In this document: positions 17,092-27,094 of the stretch, one piece after another | Position numbering within the stretch: position 1 is the first letter of the stretch | Layout: every line of letters starts with the position of its first letter | Assembly: GCA_002454425.1 (NCBI GenBank) | Contig: DKIV01000024.1 | Location: 1-47,998 of the forward strand | DNA: 47,998 nt | Source of the DNA: Sphingobacteriaceae bacterium UBA6709 | Lineage (GTDB): Bacteria; Bacteroidota; Bacteroidia; Sphingobacteriales; Sphingobacteriaceae | Direction of reading: 5' to 3' | Notes under the pieces: generated by a model | What the model was told of the DNA's origin: nothing | What the model saw: the letters and a program-made list of their open reading frames with translations, nothing else | Databases searched by the model: none | Position numbers and translations under genes: made by a program

Positions 17092-19935
17092 ATGTTAAGA
17101 AACGTAACATTCACCTTGGCCATGATATCCTGCCTGACGCTTTCGGCGCAACAAACGCGAAAGATAGAAAGTGTAATCAATCTGGCCGGAAAATGGCGCT
17201 TTGCTGTTGACCCCAGGGATGAGGGAGATGATAAGCACTGGAGTTCAACGCAACTAAAGGGAACAATACGTTTGCCGGGCTCTATGACTGAAAATCATCT
17301 CGGCAATGAGGTCGACATCCATACTCCCTGGGTCGGTGGCATTGCTGATTCTTCCTATTTTAAGTCGCCGGTATATGCGAAATACAGACAACCAGGAAAT
17401 ATCAAAATCCCTTTCTGGCTTCAACCTGAAAAGTATTATAAGGGAGCGGCATGGTACCAGAAGACGGTAACAATTCCCTCAAACTGGATAAAGAAATCAG
17501 TATCCCTCATCATTGAGCGCCCACATTGGCAGACAAAACTGTGGATAAACGGAGAAGAAATCGGAACCTGCAATAGCCTGGGAGCCCCTCATCAGTATGA
17601 ATTGAAGCAACATGTAAAGGCTGGAACAAACACAATAACTATCCGGGTAGATAACAGCATACACGACGTTGATCCTGGCGAGAATTCCCATAGCATCAGC
17701 GATCATACCCAATCCAATTGGAACGGAATGGTCGGCAAAATATTTTTGCAGGCTAAAGCGCCGATACATATTAACGATATAAAAATATTATCTAACATTC
17801 ATGATAAATCTATTGAGAGTACAATTGAAATCATGAATACCTTAAACCGCTCTCATAATGCAGAGATAGCATTAGCGGTCAGGCCTGTAGGAACCTCGCA
17901 AGAAAAGATGAAGAGCACAAGCAAATCGCTGCTTCTTAAGCCAGGTAAAAATATGGTTGACCTGCGTTATATTCTGGGAACGAATGCAAAACTATGGAGC
18001 GAGTTTGATCCTCATTTATACACGTTGACAGCTACCCTTAAAAGTAATCAGGGAATTGATAGTAGTCAGGTCAGATTCGGATTAAGAAAATTCGCCAGCA
18101 AGGGTACCCAGTTTACAATAAATGATAAAGTAACCTTCCTTCGCGGCACCCTGGAATGCGCTATCTTTCCAAAGACCGGATATCCGCCGACCGACAAAGC
18201 CTCATGGTTACGGATCTTTACCATCGCACGTTCTTTTGGCTTAAACCATATACGCTTTCATTCCTGGACGCCGCCAGAAGCTGCGTTTGACGCTGCTGAT
18301 GAAACCGGTTTGTATTTACAAGTGGAATGCTCTTCTTGGGCAAATCAGGGATCATCTATTGGAGACGGCCGACCTATAGACAAGTATTTATATGAAGAAA
18401 GCGAGCGCATTGTAAAGGCTTATGGAAACCATCCATCCTTTTGTATGATGACCTACGGGAACGAGCCTGCCGGCAAAAATCAAGCTAAATATCTTGCCAA
18501 CTTCGAGAAATACTGGAAAGCTAAAGATTCCAGACGCCTGTATACCTCCGCTGCCGGCTGGCCGGTTATTCCGGAATCGGACTACGACAATATCCCTAAT
18601 CCGCGGATACAGGGTTGGGGCGAAGGATTACAAAGCATTATTAACAGCCAACCTCCACGCACGGACTATGATTGGCGTAAAACAATTACAGCGTCGTCGC
18701 GCCCCACGGTTGGACACGAAGTGGGTCAGTGGTGTGTGTATCCTGATCTAAAAGAGATGAAAAAATATACTGGTGTATTAAAAGCCCGGAACTTTGAAAT
18801 ATTTGAGGACCGATTAAAAGAAAACGGACTTTCGGCATTAGCAGACAGCTTCCTTCTTGCGTCAGGAAAGCTCCAAGCCTTATGCTATAAAGCCGACATA
18901 GAGGCCGCGTTACGCACGCCCGGATATGCGGGCTTTCAGCTTTTGGATCTCCACGATTTTCCAGGACAGGGATCAGCACTCGTCGGGGTATTAAACCCGT
19001 TCTGGGAAGAGAAAGGCTATGTTAGCGCGGCGGAGTTTAAACGCTTTTCGGGCGAGATGGTTCCACTTGCGCGCTTTCCTAAAATGGTGTATTTGAACGA
19101 TGAAACCCTGAATATTTCCTGCGAAGTTTCCAACTTTGCGGACAAGCCGCTGAGCAACTGCCCTGTTAGCTGGGTAATAACGAATAATAAGGGCGAGAGC
19201 GTTCAGCAAGGCGATCTGGGGCGGATGACTATTGCCAGAGGGAATAACATCGAGCTAGGCAAAGTTACGTTCCCTCTTAGGGAAATAAAAACAGCGAGTC
19301 AGCTCACTTTCAACCTAAAAGTTGGCGATCATCTAAATAGCTGGAAATTTTACGTTTACCCAGCGGAAGTTCGGACACCAAGTGAATCCGTCCTGGTAAC
19401 TCAGGAAATAAATGAAGAAGTAACGAAAAAGCTGGCCAATGGCGGCAAAGTGCTTCTTACCCTAAAAAAAGGGTCAATAAAGAAAGAGGCTGGCGGAGAC
19501 ATCGCAGTCGGCTTTTCATCGATCTTTTGGAATACGGCTTGGACAAACGGCCAACCTCCACACACCCTGGGAGTGTTATGCAATCCGAACCATCCGGCAT
19601 TACGGGACTTTCCGACCAGTTACCACAGCGACTGGCAATGGTGGGATGCAATGAGTCATAGCAATGCCATACGTCTTGACGCGGTGGGCAGCGACATTAA
19701 GCCCATTGTTAGAATCATTGACGATTGGTTCAAGGCTCGCTCCCTTGCTATGGTGTTCGAATGCAAGGTTGGTTCAGGTAAGCTTATCGTGTCATCAGTG
19801 GATTTGTTAACTGACAGCGAGAAACGTCCCGAAGCACGCCAGCTTATGTATAGTTTGTTACAATATATGGACGGACCAGATTACAAACCTTCAAAAGAAA
19901 TACCACTATCCAAAATTAGCGGACTGTTAAAATAG
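17092..19935 (+). CDS. secreted GH2-type glycoside hydrolase (divergent member)
   Basis: A 947-residue secreted enzyme with a GH2-like plan. Signal peptide about 1-19; jelly-roll sugar-binding domain about 28-220; immunoglobulin-like domain about 225-335; a TIM barrel from about 340. The putative acid/base is Glu458 in TYGNEPAG and the nucleophile Glu543 in GHEVGQWCVYPD. These motifs differ from those of the two operon-1 GH2 enzymes, so this is a different GH2 branch with probably a different substrate. The C-terminal 300 residues include beta domains and a glutamine-amidotransferase-like region ending near 930. It opens the second operon, 176 bp from the divergent AraC gene and 41 bp before the MFS permease. 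Specificity is unknown. Confidence 0.8.
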   Translation: MLRNVTFTLAMISCLTLSAQQTRKIESVINLAGKWRFAVDPRDEGDDKHWSSTQLKGTIRLPGSMTENHLGNEVDIHTPWVGGIADSSYFKSPVYAKYRQPGNIKIPFWLQPEKYYKGAAWYQKTVTIPSNWIKKSVSLIIERPHWQTKLWINGEEIGTCNSLGAPHQYELKQHVKAGTNTITIRVDNSIHDVDPGENSHSISDHTQSNWNGMVGKIFLQAKAPIHINDIKILSNIHDKSIESTIEIMNTLNRSHNAEIALAVRPVGTSQEKMKSTSKSLLLKPGKNMVDLRYILGTNAKLWSEFDPHLYTLTATLKSNQGIDSSQVRFGLRKFASKGTQFTINDKVTFLRGTLECAIFPKTGYPPTDKASWLRIFTIARSFGLNHIRFHSWTPPEAAFDAADETGLYLQVECSSWANQGSSIGDGRPIDKYLYEESERIVKAYGNHPSFCMMTYGNEPAGKNQAKYLANFEKYWKAKDSRRLYTSAAGWPVIPESDYDNIPNPRIQGWGEGLQSIINSQPPRTDYDWRKTITASSRPTVGHEVGQWCVYPDLKEMKKYTGVLKARNFEIFEDRLKENGLSALADSFLLASGKLQALCYKADIEAALRTPGYAGFQLLDLHDFPGQGSALVGVLNPFWEEKGYVSAAEFKRFSGEMVPLARFPKMVYLNDETLNISCEVSNFADKPLSNCPVSWVITNNKGESVQQGDLGRMTIARGNNIELGKVTFPLREIKTASQLTFNLKVGDHLNSWKFYVYPAEVRTPSESVLVTQEINEEVTKKLANGGKVLLTLKKGSIKKEAGGDIAVGFSSIFWNTAWTNGQPPHTLGVLCNPNHPALRDFPTSYHSDWQWWDAMSHSNAIRLDAVGSDIKPIVRIIDDWFKARSLAMVFECKVGSGKLIVSSVDLLTDSEKRPEARQLMYSLLQYMDGPDYKPSKEIPLSKISGLLK

Positions 19936-19976
19936 AGACAGGATAGCATCACAAGAAACTTGAAAGTATAGTATAC

Positions 19977-21314
19977 ATGAACCACGACCAGTTTAATCAA
20001 CGATACGTTGCCTTGATATCTTTTATTGCTGCTATGGGAGGCTACCTTTTCGGATTTGACTTCGCTGTAATTGCGGGAGCATTGCCCTTCCTGAAGGATT
20101 ATTTTAGAATGAACGAATATGTAGAAGGCTTTACCACGGCCTCATTGGCTCTGGGATGCATCTTAGGCTGCATGTTAGCAGGCAAGCTGGCCGACACCTA
20201 TGGCAGGAAAAGAGCACTCTTCATTGCCGCGACAATCTTCTTCGTCTCCTGCTTCGCCATGGCGGCATCCTTTTCTCTGAATATGTTTATAATATCTCGC
20301 TTTGTAGCGGGTGTCGGTGTGGGGATGACCTCCGTGGTGTCGCCATTGTATATCGCGGAAATCGCCCCCGCCTCAGTGCGGGGGCGCATGGTCGCAATAA
20401 ATCAGTTAACGATCGTTACAGGTATTCTGGTAACCAATATCTTAAATTATCTGTTACGGAACTCCGGAGAAGATGCATGGCGATGGATGTTTGGCCTGGG
20501 GGCGTTACCGTCCGGTCTCTTCTTAATAGGGAGCTTCTTTCTTCCAGAAAGTCCCCGCTACTTAATCGCGCGGCGAAAAAATGAAGAAGCTACAAGTATT
20601 CTAAAAAAGATTGGAGGGCCTGAATACGCGTTTACTAACATTGCCTCTGTAGAAAAGTCACTGGCAGGGCAACTGGCAAAGCCCAATTATAAGACGCTGT
20701 TGAGTAAAGCAGTGCTCCCGGCGGTGATTACAGGCATTGGCCTGGCCATCTTCCAACAGCTGTGCGGCATCAACGTTGTATTTAACTTCACCACATCGAT
20801 CTTCCAAACCATTGGCTTTAGTCAGGATGACCAGCTGAAGCAAACGGTCTTCATTGGAATCGTGAATTTAGTATTCACGCTTATTGCTATGTGGAAAGTT
20901 GATAATTGGGGGAGGAAGCCGCTTATGCTAATCGGAGCAGCGGGACTAGCGATTCTTTATCTTTTCAGTGCCTATTTTCTACAGCAGGGCTCCGCACTGG
21001 CCGCCGGATTTCTGTTAGCTGCCATTGGTGTATATGCTATGTCTCTGGCTCCGGTAACCTGGGTGCTTATTTCAGAAATCTTCCCTAACAGCGTGAGAGG
21101 GATCGCGACATCCATTGCGGTGGTAGCCTTGTGGTTAGCGTATGGCGTGCTGGTGTTCAGCTTCCCGATCATCGCTAAACACATGGGCACTTTCACCCCC
21201 TTCTACATATACTCGGGAATTTGTTTTTTAGGTGTTCTCTTCATTATCAGGAGGGTCAAGGAAACAAAAGGAAAAACACTGGAACAAGTTTCCGATGCTA
21301 TAAGCATGCATTAA
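19977..21314 (+). CDS. sugar-porter MFS permease (XylE/AraE type)
   Basis: A 445-residue, 12-helix sugar:proton symporter in the inner membrane. Sugar-porter signatures are clear: GYLFGFDFAVIAGAL in the first helix, DTYGRKR in the 2-3 loop, PESPRYL before the central loop, QQLCGINVVF in helix 7 and the NWGRKP motif in the 8-9 loop. It is the only transporter in the carbohydrate locus, between a GH2 enzyme and the DUF5107 protein, so it should import the monosaccharide or small product released by the hydrolases. Which sugar cannot be read from sequence. Confidence 0.92.
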   Translation: MNHDQFNQRYVALISFIAAMGGYLFGFDFAVIAGALPFLKDYFRMNEYVEGFTTASLALGCILGCMLAGKLADTYGRKRALFIAATIFFVSCFAMAASFSLNMFIISRFVAGVGVGMTSVVSPLYIAEIAPASVRGRMVAINQLTIVTGILVTNILNYLLRNSGEDAWRWMFGLGALPSGLFLIGSFFLPESPRYLIARRKNEEATSILKKIGGPEYAFTNIASVEKSLAGQLAKPNYKTLLSKAVLPAVITGIGLAIFQQLCGINVVFNFTTSIFQTIGFSQDDQLKQTVFIGIVNLVFTLIAMWKVDNWGRKPLMLIGAAGLAILYLFSAYFLQQGSALAAGFLLAAIGVYAMSLAPVTWVLISEIFPNSVRGIATSIAVVALWLAYGVLVFSFPIIAKHMGTFTPFYIYSGICFLGVLFIIRRVKETKGKTLEQVSDAISMH

Positions 21315-21357
21315 CGAGCATGTCCGGAATTCAATTAATAAACTTAAACTGTAACAT

Positions 21358-24300
21358 ATGAATACTCGAGTGTGGATCGAAAAAGTTATAATTCCCACCT
21401 ATAAAACCGGCTTGCCAGATAAAAACCCTATGTTCCTGGAGAACAGAGTTTACCAGGGCAGCAGCGGCGTTGTTTATCCGCACACGGTAATTGACAAGGT
21501 CTATGATGAAAAAGAGGACCGCGAATGGACCGCATGCTTTCTCGAAAACGAATATTTGAAAGTAATGATCCTTCCGGAATTAGGCGGGAGAATACAGATG
21601 GCATTAGATAAAACCAATAACTATCACTTCATTTATTACAATCAGGTCATTAAACCTGCTCTGGTGGGACTTGCTGGTCCCTGGATTAGCGGTGGTATCG
21701 AATTTAACTGGCCCCAGCATCATCGCCCCTCAACCTACGACCCCATAGATTATTCCATCGTTGAAAATCCTGATGGCAGTGCCACGGTGTGGGTAAACGA
21801 ATATGAGAAAATGTTTAGAACCAAGGGAGCATTGGGCTTTACGCTCTTCCCGGGGACAGCCTACATTAAGCTTGAAGCAAAATTATATAACAGAACGCCC
21901 TTCCCTCAAAGCTTCCTATGGTGGGCAAATCCGGCAGTCGCCGTAAATGAAAATTACCAAAGCATTTTCCCTCCGGATGTTACCGCAGTGTACGACCATG
22001 GCAAACGAGATGTGAGCTCATTTCCCATAGCGAAAGGTACTTACTATAAGGTTGACTATTCTCCCGGCACAGACATTTCGCGCTATAGCAATATTCCTGT
22101 TCCTACCTCGTACATGGCAGTGAACAGCGAATTTGATTTCGTGGGAGGATACGATCATGGTCGTCAGGCAGGTATCATGCATATCGCCGATCATCATGTT
22201 AGTCCCGGCAAGAAGCAATGGACCTGGGGCTGCGGCGACTTTGGCAAAGCATGGGATCGGCAACTTACAGATGACGACGGCCCCTACATAGAGCTTATGT
22301 GCGGCGTATTTACAGATAATCAGCCTGACTTTAGCTGGATTCTGCCTGATGAGTCACGCCAGTTCATCCAATACTTTTTACCGTATAAAGATTTAGGAAA
22401 TGTTAAAAATGCATCGGAAGATATACTCCTCAACCTTGATATTCTAGACAATGAGATTTCAATTTCCGTGTATGTGACACGCCCCAGGACGGTTACCATC
22501 GAATTGCTATGCGGCAGCAGCATCCTTCTTAAGGAAAGTCTTGATTTAGATCCAACGAGCAGCTATCGTAGCAATATTGCAAACCAGCACGCTGAAAGAT
22601 CGCAGCATGAATACATCCTCAATATAAAAGATGAACAGGGAAAAACACTTCTTTCCTACAGTCCTCTAAAGCCGTCCTCCACTCCTCTTCCTCAACCAGC
22701 CAAAGGAATAGGATCACCCAAAGAAATAAGTTCTGTCGAGGAAATTTACCTGGCGGCACAACATCTGGAGCTGTATAGACATGCCAGTTTTAATCCGATG
22801 GATTACTACGAGGAGGGATTAAAAAGAGACCCCTCAGACATCAGATGTAACAACGGCATGGGGCTGCTACTGCTGAGAAAGGGACTTTTTTCAAGATCGG
22901 AGCAATATTTCCGGGTAGCTATCGAGCGTATAACAAAGCACAACCCCAATCCTTACGACACGGAATGTCTGTACAACCTGGGGCTATCTTTGGTCTACCA
23001 GCATAAATATGACGAGGCCTTTGATTTATTTTATAAATGTACCTGGATAAGCGCGTTTCAGGATAAAGCATATCTACAAATGGCGTTCATTGCAAGTCGA
23101 CGACAGTCATGGAAACAAGGCGCCGAATTTCTTAAGAAAGCACTTATGCGCAACTACGAAAGTCAGCGAATAAGGCATCTATCCATTACGATGTTGCGCA
23201 AACATGGGCATACCGAAGAGGCACTAGTACTGGCGCGCGAGTCGCTCACATTTGATATTTTCAGCTATGGAGTCCTCTTCGAAGAGTATCTTATCTTGAG
23301 GGACGAACATGCCGCGGAGGCGGCCGAGAAGCTTGAACAACTAAAAGAGCTTATGCGGGACGACTCAGATACATACCTGGAAATTGCCATTGATTATTGT
23401 CAGGGAGGTAATTATCAGGAGGCGTTATCCTTGCTTGAAGTTAACAGCGACAGCTCGCAGCCAATGCTTCATTACTACAAGGCTTACATTCTGCGGCAGC
23501 TTGAGCGCGCAGAGGAAGCTTTTCAGTGTTTGCAATTTGCCGCGTCGCTATCGCCCGATGGCATATTCCCCAATCGTATTGAGGATATTGAGGTCTTAGA
23601 GTTCGCAATCAGGAATAACCCTCACGATCAAAAAGCACCCTATTTACTTGGAAATCTCTTTTATGATAAACGGCGGTATGACGTAGCCATTGAGGCCTGG
23701 GAGCTATCGGCATCGATCAAAGAAGACATTGCGACGGTTCATCGCAACCTGGGTATAGCTTACTTCAACAAGCATAAGAACCCGGAAAAAGCGTTGCGGG
23801 CCTACGAAAAGGCCTTTTCCATTGACGCCAACGATGCGCGCGTATTATTTGAACTTGACAATCTGTACAAGCGCTTAAAAAAACAACCCGCGGAACGTCT
23901 CAACTTCCTAAAGAAGCATGTCGACCTCGTTAATACCAGGGACGATCTTTATCTTGAATATGTGAATCTTCACAACCTCACCGGCGACCTAAGTGAAGCA
24001 AACAGACTTCTTCTTAATAGGAGTTTTCATCCCTGGGAAGGCGGGGAAGGACGCGTATCTGGAGTATATGTTGAGATACAGATGAAACTAGCTGAAAAGG
24101 CCCTGCATGAGGGAGACTATGCGCAGGCTTCTGATTTTATCAAAAAAGCCGGAAAGTATCCTCTGAATCTGGGCGAAGGAAAGTTATATGGCGCACTTGA
24201 AAACGATATAGACTATCTTCAAGGCTGCGTACTTGAGGCCGCTGGAGATCAAGCTTCAGCTGAAGTATTCTGGGCAAAGGCCGCAAGCGTAGATATCGAT

Positions 24301-24651
24301 TTACAGCCTGCTCTTTACTACAATGATCAGCCTTCTGAAAAATTATATTACAAAGCTTTATCGTTAAGAAAGATGCAAAATAACACCGATGCAGAGAAGT
24401 ATTTCAAAGCCCTCGTCCATTATGGAGAAGAGCATTTAAATGATACTCCACAGCCTGATTTCTTTGCTGTATCATTACCGGATCTCATGATCTTCGATGA
24501 CGACCCGATCGCGCGAAACAAAGTATATTGCCATTATCTGATGGCGTTAGGGCATACAGGACTGGGAAATGCAGATCTCGCGCACAAACATTTCAACAAA
24601 ATTCATCAATTAGATCCTTCCCATCCCGGATTAGCTAGAAGTCATAAATGA
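21358..24651 (+). CDS. DUF5107-TPR protein
   Basis: A 1097-residue protein with an N-terminal DUF5107 domain (about 30-350), whose fold resembles galactose mutarotases. Conserved pieces are LPELGGRIQMALDK, NWPQHHRPSTYD and WWANPAVAVNE. A long array of tetratricopeptide repeats runs from about 460 to 1090 (for example HRNLGIAYFNKHKNPEKALRAYEKAFSIDANDA-type helices). There is no signal peptide or membrane helix, so it is probably cytosolic. It is the third gene of the second operon, 43 bp after the MFS permease. The DUF5107 family is frequent next to sugar catabolism genes, but its reaction is not known to me. A mutarotase, epimerase or glycoside-processing role with TPRs binding a partner is a guess. 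Confidence 0.82.
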   Translation: MNTRVWIEKVIIPTYKTGLPDKNPMFLENRVYQGSSGVVYPHTVIDKVYDEKEDREWTACFLENEYLKVMILPELGGRIQMALDKTNNYHFIYYNQVIKPALVGLAGPWISGGIEFNWPQHHRPSTYDPIDYSIVENPDGSATVWVNEYEKMFRTKGALGFTLFPGTAYIKLEAKLYNRTPFPQSFLWWANPAVAVNENYQSIFPPDVTAVYDHGKRDVSSFPIAKGTYYKVDYSPGTDISRYSNIPVPTSYMAVNSEFDFVGGYDHGRQAGIMHIADHHVSPGKKQWTWGCGDFGKAWDRQLTDDDGPYIELMCGVFTDNQPDFSWILPDESRQFIQYFLPYKDLGNVKNASEDILLNLDILDNEISISVYVTRPRTVTIELLCGSSILLKESLDLDPTSSYRSNIANQHAERSQHEYILNIKDEQGKTLLSYSPLKPSSTPLPQPAKGIGSPKEISSVEEIYLAAQHLELYRHASFNPMDYYEEGLKRDPSDIRCNNGMGLLLLRKGLFSRSEQYFRVAIERITKHNPNPYDTECLYNLGLSLVYQHKYDEAFDLFYKCTWISAFQDKAYLQMAFIASRRQSWKQGAEFLKKALMRNYESQRIRHLSITMLRKHGHTEEALVLARESLTFDIFSYGVLFEEYLILRDEHAAEAAEKLEQLKELMRDDSDTYLEIAIDYCQGGNYQEALSLLEVNSDSSQPMLHYYKAYILRQLERAEEAFQCLQFAASLSPDGIFPNRIEDIEVLEFAIRNNPHDQKAPYLLGNLFYDKRRYDVAIEAWELSASIKEDIATVHRNLGIAYFNKHKNPEKALRAYEKAFSIDANDARVLFELDNLYKRLKKQPAERLNFLKKHVDLVNTRDDLYLEYVNLHNLTGDLSEANRLLLNRSFHPWEGGEGRVSGVYVEIQMKLAEKALHEGDYAQASDFIKKAGKYPLNLGEGKLYGALENDIDYLQGCVLEAAGDQASAEVFWAKAASVDIDLQPALYYNDQPSEKLYYKALSLRKMQNNTDAEKYFKALVHYGEEHLNDTPQPDFFAVSLPDLMIFDDDPIARNKVYCHYLMALGHTGLGNADLAHKHFNKIHQLDPSHPGLARSHK

Positions 24652-24658
24652 GCGAATA

Positions 24659-24704
24659 GCCAAAGTCTTGTCTCCCCTTGATAAAAGCGGAGACACGATT
24701 TTGG
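24659..24704 (+). terminator. stem-loop between the DUF5107 and GH29 genes
   Basis: TGTCTCC at 24669-24675 pairs with GGAGACA at 24689-24695, and the flanking CCAAA and TTTGG extend the fold outward. There is no T-run, so read-through to GH29 is likely and the element may be an attenuator or mRNA-processing signal. Confidence 0.45.
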
Positions 24705-24792
24705 CAAAATTGCATAAACTGTGGTTAAAATAGATTTACAGACAACGGAATCATTTTTCTATATTGCGCTAATAACCAATCAGAATCAACAT

Positions 24793-27036
24793 ATGCGGCG
24801 GGTGTTCTTAATATTCTTATCAATACTATCTATCCCAATACTACTGAAAGCTCAATCATCAATACCTTATGGCAACACGATTAAGATAAACGCCGACGAT
24901 AGCCAGGAAACAATTATTGCTAAAGCCGCTCATGTAGTTCCCACAGCGAATCAACTTAAAGCACTAAAGAATGAGTTTATCGCTTTCGTTCATTTCGGGC
25001 CGAATACGTTTACTCGTATGGAGTGGGGTTCAGGCAAGGAAGATCCAAAAATATTTGAGCTTAAAGAACTGCATACGGATCAATGGTGTGAAGCCATGAA
25101 AGCCGCAGGTATTAAGATGGTGATCCTCACCGTCAAGCATCATGATGGCTTTGTACTTTGGCAAAGCCGATATACGAATCATGGTATCATGGCCACGGGC
25201 TTCCGTGGCGGCAAGGGGGATATTCTTAAAGACCTCTCCGCATCGTGTAAAAAATTCGGCTTGAAACTTGGCATATATCTGTCGCCCGCAGATCTTTATC
25301 AGATAGAAAATCCGGCTGGTCTGTACGGTAACCTGAGTAAGTATACCACCCGAACCATCCCCCGCCCCGTGCAGGGACGACCATTCACGAACAAAACCAA
25401 ATTTCAGTTTAAGGTAGATGATTATAACGAGTACTTCTTAAACCAGCTTTTCGAGGTACTCACGGAGTATGGCCCGATTGATGAAGTATGGTTTGATGGC
25501 GCTCATCCCAAAACTAAGGGAGGACAACGATATAACTACACAGCGTGGAAAACTCTCATCAAAACTCTTGCTCCCAAGGCGGTAATATTTGGCAGAGAGG
25601 ATATCCGTTGGTGCGGCAACGAATCAGGAAAGACGAGAAATACTGAATACAATGTAATTCCTTATGCAGAAAATCCGGATACAACACAGCACTTTCCTGA
25701 CATGGAAGCTGATGATATCGCTTCGCGCGCAAAGCTTTACAAGGCCAATTTCCTGCACTATCAGCAAGCGGAAACGAATACATCAATACGGGAAGGATGG
25801 TTCTACAGAGACGACATATATCAAAAGGTTAGAAGTGCTGATGATGTATTTGACATTTTCGAAAGATCTACGGGGGGCAATTCTACATTCCTGTTAAATA
25901 TCCCGCCCAATCGTGATGGTAAATTTTCAGCAGAGGACGTTAGGACTTTACAGGAAACTGGCAAACGCATTCGGGCCACCTATAGCACTAATTTATTCAA
26001 AGATGCTAAGGGTCCGGAGGTACTGCTTTCTGATAACGAGGCAAGCGCTTTACCGGTGCCTGCTACCGATAATGCGATTATTATCGTTACAAAAACACCG
26101 GTAACCATCAACAGAATTATTCTTCAGGAAGCGATAGCCAAGCATGGAGAACGCGTCGAAGAACATCGCGTAGAGGCCTGGATCAACAATAAATGGGAAG
26201 AGATAGCACATGCAACCAACATCGGGTATAAGCGAATCCTGAGATTTCCGGATACCCATTCGGATAAGTTTAGGATTACCATCCTCAGAAGTCGCTTAAC
26301 TCCGTATCTAAGCAAAATATCAGCTCATTACTACAAAACGCCGCCACCTCAACTCAGCTTCAAACGAGAAAAAGATGGCACAACGAGTATTCTTGCAAAG
26401 CAGCAGGATTTCGGGTGGAAGCCTCATGGGGAAAACACCAGCAAGAATTTATATGGCGAATACAGCGTTTATTACACCACTGATGGTACGCTTCCTGACA
26501 AAGGGGCAATTAAATACTCTCAGCCGGTATATCTTGCGGGAGGATTAATAAAAGCGGTCGCAATTCGGGGAGACGAGACAGGTCCGGTCGCAAGTATGGC
26601 CTTAAGTATTCCGAAATCAAGCTGGAGAGTTGCGGAAGTAAGCAGCGAAACAGCGCAGCATCCGGCGTATGCAGCCATTGATGCTAGTGAGAGCAGCTAT
26701 TGGGAATGCGAAGAGGGCGACCAGCAGCCGTTCATCGTTATCGACCTGGCAAAGGTTTACAATCTTACGGGATTTTCCTATACGCCTCAGATGCAGAAAC
26801 CCAAAGGCCTAATGGACGGAGGAACAATTAGTACCAGTCTCGACGGCAGCAACTGGCAAACAGCGGAGACTTTTACATTTGGAAATATGACGAACGATCC
26901 GACAAAAAGAACCCACCATCTTAATGCTCCGATGTCGGCCCGGTTTGTAAAGATCAGGATTACATCGATGACCGGAGGCACCAAACACGCCAACATTGGA
27001 GAGTTAGATCTTTTTGAAAACGCATCATCAAAATAA
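24793..27036 (+). CDS. secreted GH29 alpha-L-fucosidase with chitobiase-C-like and F5/8C domains
   Basis: Retaining alpha-L-fucosidase that removes terminal fucose from glycans. The ATG at 24793 gives a good signal peptide (about 1-20, ending before Gln21); an upstream in-frame GTG at 24721 would put 24 non-hydrophobic residues first and is unlikely. The catalytic barrel spans about 50-380 with HFGPNTF, KHHDGF and the nucleophile Asp235 in VWFDGA. A beta-sandwich follows (about 400-530), then a CHB_HEX_C-type domain (about 550-605, TTDGTLPD) and a C-terminal F5/8 type C (discoidin) domain (about 608-745), probably for carbohydrate binding. It lies 141 bp after the DUF5107 gene and 58 bp before an SDR. 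The family call is strong; linkage preference is unknown. Confidence 0.9.
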   Translation: MRRVFLIFLSILSIPILLKAQSSIPYGNTIKINADDSQETIIAKAAHVVPTANQLKALKNEFIAFVHFGPNTFTRMEWGSGKEDPKIFELKELHTDQWCEAMKAAGIKMVILTVKHHDGFVLWQSRYTNHGIMATGFRGGKGDILKDLSASCKKFGLKLGIYLSPADLYQIENPAGLYGNLSKYTTRTIPRPVQGRPFTNKTKFQFKVDDYNEYFLNQLFEVLTEYGPIDEVWFDGAHPKTKGGQRYNYTAWKTLIKTLAPKAVIFGREDIRWCGNESGKTRNTEYNVIPYAENPDTTQHFPDMEADDIASRAKLYKANFLHYQQAETNTSIREGWFYRDDIYQKVRSADDVFDIFERSTGGNSTFLLNIPPNRDGKFSAEDVRTLQETGKRIRATYSTNLFKDAKGPEVLLSDNEASALPVPATDNAIIIVTKTPVTINRIILQEAIAKHGERVEEHRVEAWINNKWEEIAHATNIGYKRILRFPDTHSDKFRITILRSRLTPYLSKISAHYYKTPPPQLSFKREKDGTTSILAKQQDFGWKPHGENTSKNLYGEYSVYYTTDGTLPDKGAIKYSQPVYLAGGLIKAVAIRGDETGPVASMALSIPKSSWRVAEVSSETAQHPAYAAIDASESSYWECEEGDQQPFIVIDLAKVYNLTGFSYTPQMQKPKGLMDGGTISTSLDGSNWQTAETFTFGNMTNDPTKRTHHLNAPMSARFVKIRITSMTGGTKHANIGELDLFENASSK

Positions 27037-27094
27037 CATACCACAACAGATATTGCCATATCTTTATTGCTGAATCCACAATTGGAACTCCTTT

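Noticed and set aside
24721..24792. GTG start that lengthens the fucosidase by 24 residues
   Set aside because: It would bury the signal peptide; the ATG at 24793 begins a normal one.
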